Shown here piece by piece: positions 25,765-35,453 of a DNA stretch of 64,000 nucleotides (positions are counted from its first letter, which is position 1; each line of letters begins with the position of its first letter). Source of the DNA: Acidimicrobiia bacterium (GTDB taxonomy: Bacteria; Actinomycetota; Acidimicrobiia; Acidimicrobiales; Aldehydirespiratoraceae); NCBI GenBank assembly GCA_022828135.1, contig JAJEJB010000031.1, positions 155,813 through 219,812 of the forward strand, written 5' to 3'. The notes beneath the pieces are model-generated. The model did no database searches and was not told where the DNA came from. It saw nothing but the letters and a program-made list of their open reading frames with translations. The translations under genes and the position numbers were made by a program.

Positions 25765-27165
25765 CTACGGAAGGACGTCCAGGTACTCCTCCACGTCCCA
25801 GTCCGTCACGGTGGCCAGGAAGCGCTCCCACTCGTCGTCCTTGTAGTGGAAGAACACCTTGCCCATCTCGTCCGGCAGGGCACGCATGACGACCTCGTCG
25901 CTGCGCAAGGCCTCCAGGGCCTCACCCAGGGTGAGCGGGATCTTCTGGACGGGCTTGCCGGCCTCCATGGCCTCGTAGATGTTGCGCTCCTCGGGTTCAC
26001 CCGGATCGAGACCGCGGTCGAGACCGTCGTCCATCGCCTGCAGCAGGCCCGCGAACGACAGGTGCGGGTTGACCGCGCTGTCCACCGAGCGGTACTCGAA
26101 GCGGCCCGGGGCGCTCACCCGCAGGGCGGTGGTGCGGTTCTGGAAGCCCCAGTCCGCGAACACCGGCGCCCAGAAGCCCGTGTCCCACAGACGGCGGTAG
26201 GAGTTGACCGTCGGCGAGGTGAGGCAGGTCAGGGCCCGCACATGCTCCAGGATCCCGCCGATGGCCTTCATGCCGACGGGCCCGGGCAGCTGCGGGTTGT
26301 CGCCCTCGGGCATGAACTTGTTGTTGCCGTCGGCGTCCCACAGCGAGATGTTGTGGTGGCAGCCGTTGGCCGACACCCCCATAAACGGCTTGGGCATGAA
26401 GCACGGGAAGGCCCCGAGCTCCCGGCCGACCTGCTTGCAGACCTGACGGTAGGTGGTGAGCCGGTCGGCGGTGAGCTCGGCCCGGTCGAAGTTGAAGTTC
26501 AGCTCCAGCTGGCCGGGTGCGTCCTCGTGGTCGCCCTGGATCATGTCCAGGCCCATGGCCTCGCAGTACTCGATCACCCGGTGGATGAGGGGCTGAAGCT
26601 CGGCGAACTGGTCGATGTGGTAGCAGTTGGGCTTGGTCATGCCCTCCACGGTGGGCTTGCCGTCGGCGTCGGCCTTGAGCCACATCATCTCGGGCTCGCA
26701 GCCGGCCCGGAGGTGCAGCCCGTGCTTGGCCTCGAACGCGGCGTGCTGGCGCCTGAGGTTCCCCCGGCAGTCGGAGGTGAGGTAGGCGCCGCCGTCCACC
26801 TCTTCCTCGCGGCCCCTGAACAGCGTGCACCACACCCGGGCCGTCCTGGAGTCCCAGGGCAGGGGCATGAAGGTCTCGGGCTCGCCGATGCCGACGAGCT
26901 CGCGGGCCTCGGGGCCGTAGCCGATGTAGTTGCCGTGGCGGTCGATGAAGAGGTTGGCGGTGGAGCCGTACACCAGCTGGAAGCCCTTGCGGGCGATCAT
27001 GCCGAAGTGCTTGGCCGGTATGCCCTTGCCCATGATCCGTCCCGTCACCGAGACGAACTGGCAGTACAGGTACCGGATGTCGTCCCGCTCGATACGGGCC
27101 TCCACCTCTCTGATCTGCTCCTCGCGTCCGTCCGCCTCGACGAACCTCTCAAGATCAGTGGCCAT
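25765..27165 (-). CDS. gmaS: Gamma-glutamylmethylamide synthetase (glutamine synthetase-like)
   Basis: 466 residues of the glutamine synthetase superfamily. It has the catalytic-domain motifs GCEPEMMWLK, GDHEDAPGQLELNF, FMPKPFMGVSANGCHHNISL and RVSAPGRFEYRSVDSAVNPHL. It ligates methylamine to glutamate with ATP. Assignment as GMAS rather than a biosynthetic GS rests on the mgsABC genes directly downstream and the overall GlnT-like sequence; a residual GS activity is possible. ATG 27165 follows AGGGGGAAAA; the frame stays open further upstream without a ribosome site. First gene of the operon. Confidence 0.88.
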   Translation of the reverse strand: MATDLERFVEADGREEQIREVEARIERDDIRYLYCQFVSVTGRIMGKGIPAKHFGMIARKGFQLVYGSTANLFIDRHGNYIGYGPEARELVGIGEPETFMPLPWDSRTARVWCTLFRGREEEVDGGAYLTSDCRGNLRRQHAAFEAKHGLHLRAGCEPEMMWLKADADGKPTVEGMTKPNCYHIDQFAELQPLIHRVIEYCEAMGLDMIQGDHEDAPGQLELNFNFDRAELTADRLTTYRQVCKQVGRELGAFPCFMPKPFMGVSANGCHHNISLWDADGNNKFMPEGDNPQLPGPVGMKAIGGILEHVRALTCLTSPTVNSYRRLWDTGFWAPVFADWGFQNRTTALRVSAPGRFEYRSVDSAVNPHLSFAGLLQAMDDGLDRGLDPGEPEERNIYEAMEAGKPVQKIPLTLGEALEALRSDEVVMRALPDEMGKVFFHYKDDEWERFLATVTDWDVEEYLDVLP

Positions 27166-27355
27166 TTTTCCCCCTACGGGTGAGCTTGTGTTGCGGCGAA
27201 ACCGTAGCGCTGTTGGCAGGAGCCTCGCCAATATGCCTCGAGCCGGGCTCAATCCTAGCGCGACGACTCCCCATATGTCTAATCAGAGTAGCGAATCTTT
27301 CCCCACATTACTGACATAGGCAGCAGCGGCTGCGGGTCTCGCCCGGACTGATCCG

Positions 27356-27361
27356 TAGAGT
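27356..27361 (+). promoter_or_regulatory. TAGAGT -10 box of a probable leaderless transcript
   Basis: The TANNNT box ends eight bases before ATG 27370; no ribosome site intervenes. Confidence 0.42.
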
Positions 27362-27369
27362 TGCCCGGG

Positions 27370-28764
27370 ATGGAACGGGTATCGCGGTCGGCCTGGCTGA
27401 CACTTGCGGTGGTCTCGGTGGCCGTGTTCATGGTCGCGATGGAACTCACGATCATTGCGTTGGCACTGCCCAAGATCCGGGCGGCGCTGGCGGGCGCCAC
27501 GCCGGCCGCCCTCTCGTGGGTGGTGAACGCATACTCGATCGTGGTGGCCGCCCTGCTGCTGCTGTCGGGCTGGCTGGCCGACCGCTACGGCCGCAAGCGG
27601 GTATTCCGCACCGGGTTGGCCCTGTTCGCGCTGGGCTCCGTCGCGGCCGGCGCCTCGACCAGCATCGGGATGCTCATCGCGGCACGGGCCCTGCAGGCGG
27701 TGGGCGGGTCCATGCAGTATCCGGCCGGGCTGGCCTTGCTGCTCGATGCGTTCCCCCGGAGCCGCCATCAGACAGCCATCGGCACCTGGGGGGCCGTCGG
27801 CGGTTTGGCCGCCGCCGTCGGACCGGCCCTGGGCGCAGTACTCATCGAGGCCTTCGGCTGGCGGGCCGTGTTCTATGTCAACGTGCCCGTGGCCCTGGCC
27901 GCCCTGGTGATCGGCGCCCGAGTCCTGCCCGAGAGCACGGGAGAGGCGCCCGCGGCCAGGGTGGACGTGATCGGCGTGCCCCTGGCGTCGGTGGGGGTGG
28001 GCGCGATCATCCTCGGAATCGTCCAGGGTGAGACATGGGGATGGGCCACCGCGGCCACCGGCGCCTGTTTCGCAACCGGAGCGCTGCTGGTGGCCGCATT
28101 CGCGTGGCGCAGCCGGCGCCACCCCGCACCGCTGTTCGACCTCCACTTGCTTCGCATCCGTTCGTTCACGCTCGGCAACCTCGGCTCGCTGTTCTTCGCC
28201 ATCGGATTCTTCGCGCTGCTCGTGCCGCTGCCGTCGTTCATCCAGGAAGTCTGGGGATGGTCCGCGCTGGAGACCGGGCTCGCATACTCGGTTGGACCCA
28301 TGGTCTCGTTCCTGGTCGCGCCACAGGCCGGCCGGCTGGCCGACCGCATAGGCAACGCCCCCCTCCTCACCGCCGGATCGGCCTGCGGCATGGCAGGACT
28401 GCTATGGCTCGTTCTGACCATCTCCACCGATCCCTCGTTGGCACGCCTTCTAGTGGCCACCGTCCTGGTGGGAGTGTCGGCAGGAACCGGCTTCTCACAG
28501 CTGGTGGGCGCGGCGCTGCGTGACATTCCCCCGGAGCGCTACGCAATGGCCACCGCCGGTCGCACCACCTTCTTCCAACTCTCGGTGGCGTTCGCCATCG
28601 CCGTCGCGTTCGCGATGATCGGCCAGCCGGCCGGCGGCGCGGCCCAGCTGGCTGCCTACAACACGGTGTGGATGGTGTGCGCCGGCGGCTACCTGTGCAA
28701 CTTCGTGCTGTTCACCTTCATCTACCCCCACCGCCCGAGTCGCTCCCATCCGCTCGGCCTCTAG
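27370..28764 (+). CDS. MFS efflux transporter (DHA2-like)
   Basis: 464 residues with about fourteen hydrophobic helices. The DHA2 motif SWVVNAYSIVVAALLLLSGWLADRYGRKR shows the loop 2-3 signature (GWLADRYGRKR). The later motif GLAYSVGPMVSFLVAP and a second GRLADRIG are also visible. Members export drugs or small metabolites with protons; the substrate is unknown. It diverges from gmaS across a 204-base gap, and the distance to the repeat copy B downstream is only 45 bases. The start is set by the -10 box; an in-frame TTG lies nine bases upstream. Confidence 0.87.
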   Translation: MERVSRSAWLTLAVVSVAVFMVAMELTIIALALPKIRAALAGATPAALSWVVNAYSIVVAALLLLSGWLADRYGRKRVFRTGLALFALGSVAAGASTSIGMLIAARALQAVGGSMQYPAGLALLLDAFPRSRHQTAIGTWGAVGGLAAAVGPALGAVLIEAFGWRAVFYVNVPVALAALVIGARVLPESTGEAPAARVDVIGVPLASVGVGAIILGIVQGETWGWATAATGACFATGALLVAAFAWRSRRHPAPLFDLHLLRIRSFTLGNLGSLFFAIGFFALLVPLPSFIQEVWGWSALETGLAYSVGPMVSFLVAPQAGRLADRIGNAPLLTAGSACGMAGLLWLVLTISTDPSLARLLVATVLVGVSAGTGFSQLVGAALRDIPPERYAMATAGRTTFFQLSVAFAIAVAFAMIGQPAGGAAQLAAYNTVWMVCAGGYLCNFVLFTFIYPHRPSRSHPLGL

Positions 28765-28809
28765 GACCACGCGGGTAGGTGCAGGCTCTCGCGTCGGGGC
28801 GGGGTGTTT

Positions 28810-28896
28810 CCCGCTCTTGTTCGCTGCGCTCACGGGCCGCTCGGGCCACGGCCTCGCCCGTATGACCTGAGCTCGCGCCCCTGCCCGCTCGGCCTC
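28810..28896 (+). repeat. Dispersed repeat, copy B (87 bp)
   Basis: Begins CCCGCTCTTGTTCGCTGCGC and ends GCTCGGCCTC. Its first 55 bases are identical to copies C and D; the internal 20-odd bases vary while total length stays 87. The last bases run into the TAGAGT box of the next gene. Confidence 0.9.
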
Positions 28897-28902
28897 TAGA
28901 GT
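28897..28902 (+). promoter_or_regulatory. TAGAGT -10 box at the end of repeat copy B
   Basis: The TANNNT box directly abuts repeat copy B and ends seven bases before GTG 28910, suggesting a leaderless transcript whose core promoter borders the repeat. Confidence 0.42.
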
Positions 28903-28909
28903 CGCGGCC

Positions 28910-30205
28910 GTGAAGTTCGGGATCTTCTACGAGCATCAGTTGCCTCGGCCCTGGGACGAAGGCGACGAGCAGAGGCTCTTCAACGAGGCGCTGGAGCAGG
29001 TGGAGCTGGCCGACCGGCTGGGCTTCGACTACGCCTGGGAGGTGGAGCACCACTTCCTCGAGGAGTACTCCCACTCCTCGGCACCCGAGGTGTTCCTGGC
29101 CGCATGCAGCCAGCGCACCCGGCGCATCCGGCTCGGTCACGGCATCGTGCTGATGCCCCCCGGCTACAACCACCCCGCCCGGGTCGCGGAGCGGATCGCC
29201 ACGCTCGACCTGGTGTCCAACGGCCGGGTGGATTTCGGCACCGGGGAGTCGTCATCCATCCTCGAGCTCGGCGGCTTCGGAGTTGATGTGGACGACAAGC
29301 GCCCCGCCTGGCAGGAGGCCGTCGAGCAGTGCTGCAACATGATGGCCATGGACCCCTACCCCGGCTATGACGGCGACTTCTTCTCGATGCCGTGCCGCAA
29401 CGTGGTGCCCAAGCCGGTGCAGAAGCCCCATCCCCCGCTGTGGGTGGCCTGCTCGAACCGGGAAACGATCAAGCTGGCAGCCAGGCTGGGAATGGGTGCT
29501 CTCACCTTCTCCTTCGTCGATCCCAGCGACGCGGCCGCATGGGTGCAGGACTACTACCGGATCCTCGAGACCGAGTGCATGCCCATAGGCCACGCCATCA
29601 ACCCCAACATCGCCATGGTCACCGGGTTGTCGATCCACCCGGATGAACAGGAGGCGAAGCGCAGGGGACTCGACGGCTTCCAATTCTTCGGTTACGGGCT
29701 CGGTCACCACTACATCTTCGGCCAGCACAAGCCGGGGCGTACCGACATCTGGGCCGACTATCTGGCGGCCAGGCACACCATTGAGGACAGGGGCAACCAG
29801 AGCGGCATCGGCACGCCCGAGCAGGTTCGCGAGCATCTGCAAGGCTTCGCGGAGGCGGGCGTCGACCAGGTCGTGTTCATCCAGCAGGGCGGCAACAACC
29901 GCCACGATCACATCTGCGAGACCCTCGAGCTGTTCGCAGCCGACGTGATGGGCGAGTTCGCCGATACCGAGGCCGAGCGGGAGCACGCCAAGCTGGAGCG
30001 ACTGGCTCCGGGCCTGGACGCGGCGATGGCCCGCAAGGCACCGATGCGAGACCTCGACGACGACGAGATCCCGGTGTTCGAGGCACTGGGACGCAGCATC
30101 GTGGCCACTCTCCCGCCGGAGGAGGCCTCCCAGGTGGCCAAGACCGTCAAGGAGTGGGCCGAGACGGACATGCCGATCCACGTGCCCGACGACTTCGGCA
30201 CCTGA
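28910..30205 (+). CDS. LLM-class flavin-dependent monooxygenase
   Basis: 431 residues with the bacterial luciferase-like TIM-barrel pattern: MKFGIFYEHQLPRPW, GFDYAWEVEHHFLEEYSHSS, LGHGIVLMPPGYNHPARVAERIATLDLVSNGR and GTGESSSILELGGF. These enzymes use reduced flavin and O2 on varied substrates, from alkanals to organosulfur compounds. The C-terminal 100 residues are Glu-rich and helical beyond the usual barrel. No flavin reductase is adjacent. Substrate unknown. Confidence 0.87.
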   Translation: MKFGIFYEHQLPRPWDEGDEQRLFNEALEQVELADRLGFDYAWEVEHHFLEEYSHSSAPEVFLAACSQRTRRIRLGHGIVLMPPGYNHPARVAERIATLDLVSNGRVDFGTGESSSILELGGFGVDVDDKRPAWQEAVEQCCNMMAMDPYPGYDGDFFSMPCRNVVPKPVQKPHPPLWVACSNRETIKLAARLGMGALTFSFVDPSDAAAWVQDYYRILETECMPIGHAINPNIAMVTGLSIHPDEQEAKRRGLDGFQFFGYGLGHHYIFGQHKPGRTDIWADYLAARHTIEDRGNQSGIGTPEQVREHLQGFAEAGVDQVVFIQQGGNNRHDHICETLELFAADVMGEFADTEAEREHAKLERLAPGLDAAMARKAPMRDLDDDEIPVFEALGRSIVATLPPEEASQVAKTVKEWAETDMPIHVPDDFGT

Positions 30206-30240
30206 CGATCACTCGGGCGGGCGCCGGGCGTCGGGTCCGG

Positions 30241-31395
30241 TCATCGGGCCAGGAGGTCCGGTGTCGGGTTGTCGATACCCAGCAGCACGGCCAGCGCGGC
30301 CGTCACCTGATTGCCCACGGCCGGGTTCCGCTCCGGCGGCACGAAGCCGGACGCGGTGAGACGGTCACCCAGGCGGATGAAGATGGTGCAGAACCGCATC
30401 GCCCCGAACACCTCCCAGTAGTGCGGATCCCGCACGGTTCGGCCCGAGGCCTGCTCGTAACGGGCGACCATCTCATCGCGGGTGGGGTAGCCCTCCATCC
30501 GCTCGATGCCCATGTCGTCGAAGGACATCCGGTCGAACATCAGCCACCACCCCATGTCGGCCTCCGTCGGGCTCAGGGCGCACACCTCCCAGTCGAGCAC
30601 GGCCGCGGCCCTGTAGTCCTGCAGGATCATGTTGCCCAACCGGGCGTCTCCCCACGTGAGCCCGATCCGGTCGTCACCGGGGTCGTTGGCTTCCAGCCAG
30701 TCGAGCGCGGCGTACAGCACGGGATGCTCCCTGCCCGCCAGCTCCGAACGGACGTGGTCGCGGTACAGGTCGATCTGCTGCGCGGTCGTCGGCCGGCCGG
30801 TGCCGCTGGGGTCCAGCCAGCCCAGATCCGCGGCGCGCCAGTCCAGGCTGTGAATGCCGGCGATGGTGTCGATCGCCGAATGCACCATGCGCCGACGCTG
30901 CGCCGGAGTGGCCTCGTCCACCACGAAGCCCGCCTCGGTGTAGCGGGGCACGTCCGCGGGAATGCGGCCGTCGACGAAGCCCATCACGAAGAATGGGGCG
31001 CCGAGCACCGCGGGGTCGGGCTCGTAGCCGAACAACGGTGGGACCGGGGCAACACCTGCCTCCGCCACTGCCTTCATGGCTCGGTACTGGAGTTCCACCG
31101 ACACCTCGCAGTGCGGCGTCTGGGGCGGGAACATGCCGCCGTCGGCGGGCTCGATCCTCACTGCGTACCGGCTCCGGCGGTCGGTGCCGTCCTCAGGCCA
31201 GGCTGCGTCGAGGATCACCGTCTCGTTGGAGAACCCGGTGCTGACCGGCACCTCGATGTCGACGACCGCGAGGTCCCTCCTGGCGGGGAAGGCCCGCTGC
31301 ATCCACTGCTGAAGGGCAGCCCGGTAGTGGCTGCGATCGGTCCGAAACTTCGGAGCGTTGGGCAGCTCGCTCTCGGCGGGGGCGGACTCAGGCAC
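30241..31395 (-). CDS. APH-family phosphotransferase/kinase
   Basis: 384 residues of the aminoglycoside phosphotransferase/choline kinase superfamily. The catalytic loop is LTWGDARLGNMIL and the metal motif AAVLDWEVCALSP. The N-terminal lobe has STGFSNETVILDA. GTG start at 31395. Such proteins in actinobacteria often accompany acyl-CoA metabolism and phosphorylate small hydroxylated compounds; the substrate is not known. It lies 78 bases downstream of dctP and converges on the LLM gene. Confidence 0.83.
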   Translation of the reverse strand: MPESAPAESELPNAPKFRTDRSHYRAALQQWMQRAFPARRDLAVVDIEVPVSTGFSNETVILDAAWPEDGTDRRSRYAVRIEPADGGMFPPQTPHCEVSVELQYRAMKAVAEAGVAPVPPLFGYEPDPAVLGAPFFVMGFVDGRIPADVPRYTEAGFVVDEATPAQRRRMVHSAIDTIAGIHSLDWRAADLGWLDPSGTGRPTTAQQIDLYRDHVRSELAGREHPVLYAALDWLEANDPGDDRIGLTWGDARLGNMILQDYRAAAVLDWEVCALSPTEADMGWWLMFDRMSFDDMGIERMEGYPTRDEMVARYEQASGRTVRDPHYWEVFGAMRFCTIFIRLGDRLTASGFVPPERNPAVGNQVTAALAVLLGIDNPTPDLLAR

Positions 31396-31473
31396 GCCAC
31401 AGTCTGCTGGCCCTGTTCAGGGCCAAGCAAGTGAATTGAGATCAGCGACTCTCCAGGACGCTGACCGCGGTGA

Positions 31474-32766
31474 TCAGACCTGGGTCTGCTGGCTGAGGAA
31501 CGACCGCTCGGCCAGTCCGTGCCACTCCGAGATGCCGTCGCGGAACTCGCGCCACGGTCCGAGGATCCGGGCGAAGTTCTCGTCGTCGGCGGCCACGTCG
31601 TTGAGCACGTTCTCGGTCTCGGCCTTGAAGGCGGCCATCAACTCGGGCGAGAACTCGCGGATCTGGGCGAACTGCTTGACCCTCTGGAGGTCCGCCTGGT
31701 TGAGCACGTCGTAGGTGGCCATGGTCCTCATGTTGGCGTCCGCAGCCGCGCACTGGACGGCGGCCTGGTACTCCGGAGGCAGCTCGTTCCACTTCTCCAG
31801 GGAGACCTGGACCTCCAGTGCCGTGCCCGGCTCCCACCAGCCCGGGTGGTAGTAGTACAGGTCGCCCTGGAACTGGTCGAGGCCGAGGATGAGGTCGTCG
31901 GTCGGGCCCACGAACTCAGCGCCGTCGATGGCGCCGGTCTGGATGGCCTGCAGGATCTCGCCGCCGGCCAGCGTCACCTGCTCACCGCCGAGGTTCTCCA
32001 GCACCCGCCCGGCTAGGCCGGGGATGCGCATCTTGAGGCCGTTCAGGTCGTCGGTGGAGTTGATCTCCTGGGTGAACCACCCGCCCATCTGGCAGCCGGT
32101 GGCGCCTCCGGGGAAGGCGATAATGCCGTGCTCAGCCGCGTAGAACTCGTTGAGCATGTCGATGCCGCTCCGTCTGCCATCGTTGTCGAAGGTCCCGTAC
32201 AGCCAGGCGTTCTGCTGGCGCTGGTTGAGCCCGAACGGGACGGCGGTGCCGAACTGCTGCACCGGGCTGATGCCGACGTAGTAGTAAGAGGCGGTGTGGC
32301 CCATCTCCACCCCGAGGTCGCGCACCGTCTGCAGCACCTCGAGGCCACCGACGATCTCGCCCGCGGGGCGGGCGTTGATGACGAAGCGCCCGCCGGTGAG
32401 CTCGCCCACCCGCCTCGCGAAGTACTGAGCAGAGCCGAACAGCGTCACGAGGGCGGTGGGCCAGCTGGTGGCCATCTCCCACTCGATCTCGGGACCCTGC
32501 GCGGTCACAGCCACCGTGTCGGTGGGCTCGGCGGCTGCCGTCGTGGTGGTCTCGGCAGCATCGGGCTCAGCCGCCGCGGTGGGGGCCGGAGCCTCCTCGG
32601 CATCGTCCCCGCAAGCAGCCAGGATCGAAGAGGCCGCTGCGAACCCGGCTACACCGAGTCCACCCTTGATGAATCCCCTCCTGGCCAGACTCGAAGAGTT
32701 GGCCTCGTCGAGGATCGAGTCGACAGCATCACCGTCGGTCGGGGCCGAGCTTGCTTCCTGAGTCAT
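31474..32766 (-). CDS. dctP: TRAP transporter solute-binding protein (TakP-like)
   Basis: 430 residues. A twin-arginine-type signal (ARRGFIKGGLGVAGFAAASS) ends in the lipobox ILAAC, so it is probably a membrane-tethered lipoprotein. The binding domain matches the TakP branch: WEMATSWPTALVTLFGSAQYFARRV, ARPAGEIVGGLEV, GCQMGGWFTQEI, LKMRIPGLAGRV and YYYHPGWWEPG. TakP relatives bind 2-oxo acids, so a keto or hydroxy acid ligand is likely. ATG 32766 follows GGAGGGATTCTC. It is last in the dctQ-dctM-dctP unit, separated from dctM by 171 bases containing a small GC hairpin. Confidence 0.9.
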   Translation of the reverse strand: MTQEASSAPTDGDAVDSILDEANSSSLARRGFIKGGLGVAGFAAASSILAACGDDAEEAPAPTAAAEPDAAETTTTAAAEPTDTVAVTAQGPEIEWEMATSWPTALVTLFGSAQYFARRVGELTGGRFVINARPAGEIVGGLEVLQTVRDLGVEMGHTASYYYVGISPVQQFGTAVPFGLNQRQQNAWLYGTFDNDGRRSGIDMLNEFYAAEHGIIAFPGGATGCQMGGWFTQEINSTDDLNGLKMRIPGLAGRVLENLGGEQVTLAGGEILQAIQTGAIDGAEFVGPTDDLILGLDQFQGDLYYYHPGWWEPGTALEVQVSLEKWNELPPEYQAAVQCAAADANMRTMATYDVLNQADLQRVKQFAQIREFSPELMAAFKAETENVLNDVAADDENFARILGPWREFRDGISEWHGLAERSFLSQQTQV

Positions 32767-32937
32767 GAGAATCCCTCCATGTTGGACGCTTGTTGCTCCA
32801 CCATCGACTCCTCCGCAGGCACGGATGACTCCGAGTCGTTGGCGAGCGGAAGAATACACGACCTACACGCGGCCTGCCCAGGAAAACCGACATGATGATT
32901 GTGCCAACTATTTTCTGTGGGCCGGGCGCGGCCGGCG

Positions 32938-34542
32938 TCAACCGAACCGGAACGCCTCGATCGACGTGTAGGTGATGGCGGGGAAGATGGCCAGGATCAC
33001 CAGGGCCAGCGCCTGCAGGCCCATGAACGGGAAGGCGCCCTTGTGGATGTCGGCCGTCTTGACCTCGGGCGGCGCGACACTCTGCAGGTAGAAGAGCGAG
33101 AACCCCACCGGCGGTGAGATGAACGCCATGTTCAGGTTGACCGCCATGAGCACCGCGAACCAGATCTTCTCGTCGGGGGTGAACCCGAGGAGATCCATGG
33201 CCGGAACGAAGATCGGCACCACGATGAAGGTGATCTCCAGGAATTCCAGATTGATGCCGAGGAGGAACACCGCGACCATGGCGATGACCACGAAGCCCCA
33301 CTTGCCGCCGCCGATCGAGGTCAGCCACTCGGAGGTCTGGTCCGACCCGCCGAGCTGGAAGAACATGGCGCTGAAGAACGTCGAGCAGAACAGCAGGGTC
33401 ATGACCAGCACCACCACGTTGGTGGTGGAGCGGGCCGCATCCTTGACCGCCTGCCAGTCGAGCCGCCATCCCCTAGTGATGTGGGTGGCGCCCCCCTTGA
33501 CCATCAGATCGTCGAACAACCAGTTCAACACGGTCAGCACCAGCGCCCCGAACACTCCCACCGCGCCCGACTCCGACGGGGTGGCGATCCCCGCGAATAT
33601 GGACAGCAGCACCCCGAAGATCAGCGCCAGTATGGGCACGATGGCCACCAGCACCTCGGCGGCCAGCATCCGGGTGCGCAGCAGGATCACGAGGAACACG
33701 CCGAAGTGGATCACGGCCACCACCAGCGGCGACCACCCGCTGGCCAGGAAGCCGATCCCGCTCGCCCTGGCCAGCAGCGTCACCGCCCCGACCATCAGGG
33801 CCAGGATCATCGCGATCAGCAGCTTCGTCCGCAGTGACGGGTCGCCGGAGAGCGTGCGCTGCTCCTTGGGCATGGCCGGCCCCGTCTTGGGCCTCAGCCA
33901 CGCCAGCACCAGCACGTAGATCACGTAGAGGCCGCTGAGCAGCAGGCCGGGCAGCAGCGCGCCGGCGAACAGCCCGAGGATGCCCACGCCCAGCTGCTGA
34001 GCGAGCAGGATCAGCACGATGCTGGGTGGCAGCAGCTGGGCCAGCGTGCCCGAGGCGATGATGGCGCCGGTGGAGAGCTTGTTGTCGTACCCGAGCCGGA
34101 CCATGGCGGGCAGCGACAGCAGGCCCATGACGATCACCGTGGCGGCCACCACACCGGTGGCCGCGGCCAGCAGGGTGCCGACCACCACCACTGCGGCCGC
34201 CACCCCGCCCCGCAACCGGCCCATGAGCATTCCGAAGGCGTTGAGCAGCCGTTCGGCCATGCCCGACCGCTCGAGGATGGCGCCCATGAGCACGAACAGC
34301 GGCACAGCCAGCAGGGTCGGGTCGCTGACCGCCTTGTACCACCGCCCGGGCAGCGTGTTGAGCGTGTTGGGATCGAACACGTCCAGCCAGTCGCCCACGA
34401 AACTGAAGAACAGCGCGGTGGCCGCGAACGAGAAGGCCACGTTGTAGCCCGACAGGATCACCAGCATGAACACCGCGAACATGGTCAGGGCCAGGAACAC
34501 ACCCGCGTCCATGCCGAGGATCGTCTCCAGCGCCAGCATCAT
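32938..34542 (-). CDS. dctM: TRAP transporter large permease subunit
   Basis: 534 residues with about 12-13 transmembrane helices, the DctM/TRAP-L subunit. Family features include [20 protein letters not shown], the central [16 protein letters not shown] loop and [19 protein letters not shown]. It forms the sodium-driven channel with DctQ and takes substrate from DctP. It is six bases downstream of dctQ. Length is above the 430-residue norm, as in the TakP-type large permeases. Confidence 0.92.
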   Translation of the reverse strand: MMLALETILGMDAGVFLALTMFAVFMLVILSGYNVAFSFAATALFFSFVGDWLDVFDPNTLNTLPGRWYKAVSDPTLLAVPLFVLMGAILERSGMAERLLNAFGMLMGRLRGGVAAAVVVVGTLLAAATGVVAATVIVMGLLSLPAMVRLGYDNKLSTGAIIASGTLAQLLPPSIVLILLAQQLGVGILGLFAGALLPGLLLSGLYVIYVLVLAWLRPKTGPAMPKEQRTLSGDPSLRTKLLIAMILALMVGAVTLLARASGIGFLASGWSPLVVAVIHFGVFLVILLRTRMLAAEVLVAIVPILALIFGVLLSIFAGIATPSESGAVGVFGALVLTVLNWLFDDLMVKGGATHITRGWRLDWQAVKDAARSTTNVVVLVMTLLFCSTFFSAMFFQLGGSDQTSEWLTSIGGGKWGFVVIAMVAVFLLGINLEFLEITFIVVPIFVPAMDLLGFTPDEKIWFAVLMAVNLNMAFISPPVGFSLFYLQSVAPPEVKTADIHKGAFPFMGLQALALVILAIFPAITYTSIEAFRFG

Positions 34543-34548
34543 CGGCGT

Positions 34549-35358
34549 CTACTCGATTCTCTGCGGGATGTCGCGTTCGACGATGTCGCCGTAGTCGTCC
34601 CGGCCGATCAGCACGAACCCCGTCTTGATGACCTCAGCCAGGATCTGAAGGCCGAACAGGCAGAAACCCACCAGCAGCATCGTCTTGATCGGCCCCACCG
34701 CGAGACCGCCCGCGTCCACGGCCTCCTCCCAGCTCTGCCACACCCGCCAGCCGGCGGGCCACTCGCCGTTGTGGCGCCGGCCGAGAGCCGCTGCCGAGTA
34801 GTGCTGAAGGATGCGGATGCTCATGAAGATGAAGGGGAGCAGCAGCACCGTGTGCATGCCGAAGTCGAGGGCCGCCTTGGTCTTGTTGCGGAAGTTCACC
34901 CACCAGAAGTCGATGCGAGGGTTCACCCCGTCACGGACTCCCATGTTGATGGCCACCAGGAACATCAGTCCGAAGGATTGCCAGGCCAGGCTGACCACCT
35001 CACCGATGAGGATGTCCTGTTCCACGTACTCGTTGCTGTAGCGGGTGATCACGTTGAAGAACTGCAGGATGAACACGGCCCATGCCAGGATCATCGCGAT
35101 CTTCAGCGTGACCTTGGGAATGATCTCGATCCCCAGACGCAGGCGATGGAGCCCGTCGTGCCACGCCGACAGGGCCACGCCGGCGACGAGGAGGATCCAC
35201 CACCACCACTCGAAGTGGCCGATCAGGTAGGACGTGTCAACGAACAGGTGGGCGACCAGCGCGGCCAGCAACGTTCCCAGCGACAACCATCCCACCGGGT
35301 GCAGAGTCCTCCAGCCCCGCACCAGCTCACTGGACTCTGGCGCGGTCGTCACCGACAT
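34549..35358 (-). CDS. dctQ: TRAP transporter small permease subunit
   Basis: 269 residues with four main hydrophobic helices: WLSLGTLLAALVAHLF, WWWILLVAGVALSAW, IAMILAWAVFILQFFNVI and the segment after DILIGEVVSLAWQSFGLMFLVAINMGVRDG, the last being the conserved DctQ signature region. A C-terminal helix follows GAIKTMLL-type residues. First gene of the TRAP unit. Longer than small DctQ proteins, consistent with the TakP-type transporters. Confidence 0.87.
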   Translation of the reverse strand: MSVTTAPESSELVRGWRTLHPVGWLSLGTLLAALVAHLFVDTSYLIGHFEWWWWILLVAGVALSAWHDGLHRLRLGIEIIPKVTLKIAMILAWAVFILQFFNVITRYSNEYVEQDILIGEVVSLAWQSFGLMFLVAINMGVRDGVNPRIDFWWVNFRNKTKAALDFGMHTVLLLPFIFMSIRILQHYSAAALGRRHNGEWPAGWRVWQSWEEAVDAGGLAVGPIKTMLLVGFCLFGLQILAEVIKTGFVLIGRDDYGDIVERDIPQRIE

Positions 35359-35439
35359 GGTGCGACACTAGTGGCCCGGCGGCGGCGGCTGCTAGCGAGG
35401 GGGCAGCAAGCGACGGCGCAAGCGCGGGTCCTGCGGACG

Positions 35440-35445
35440 TAGGGT
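35440..35445 (+). promoter_or_regulatory. TAGGGT -10 box of a probable leaderless transcript
   Basis: The TANNNT box ends eight bases before ATG 35454, in the short gap between dctQ and the PaaD-like gene. Confidence 0.42.
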
Positions 35446-35453
35446 TGAGAGCG

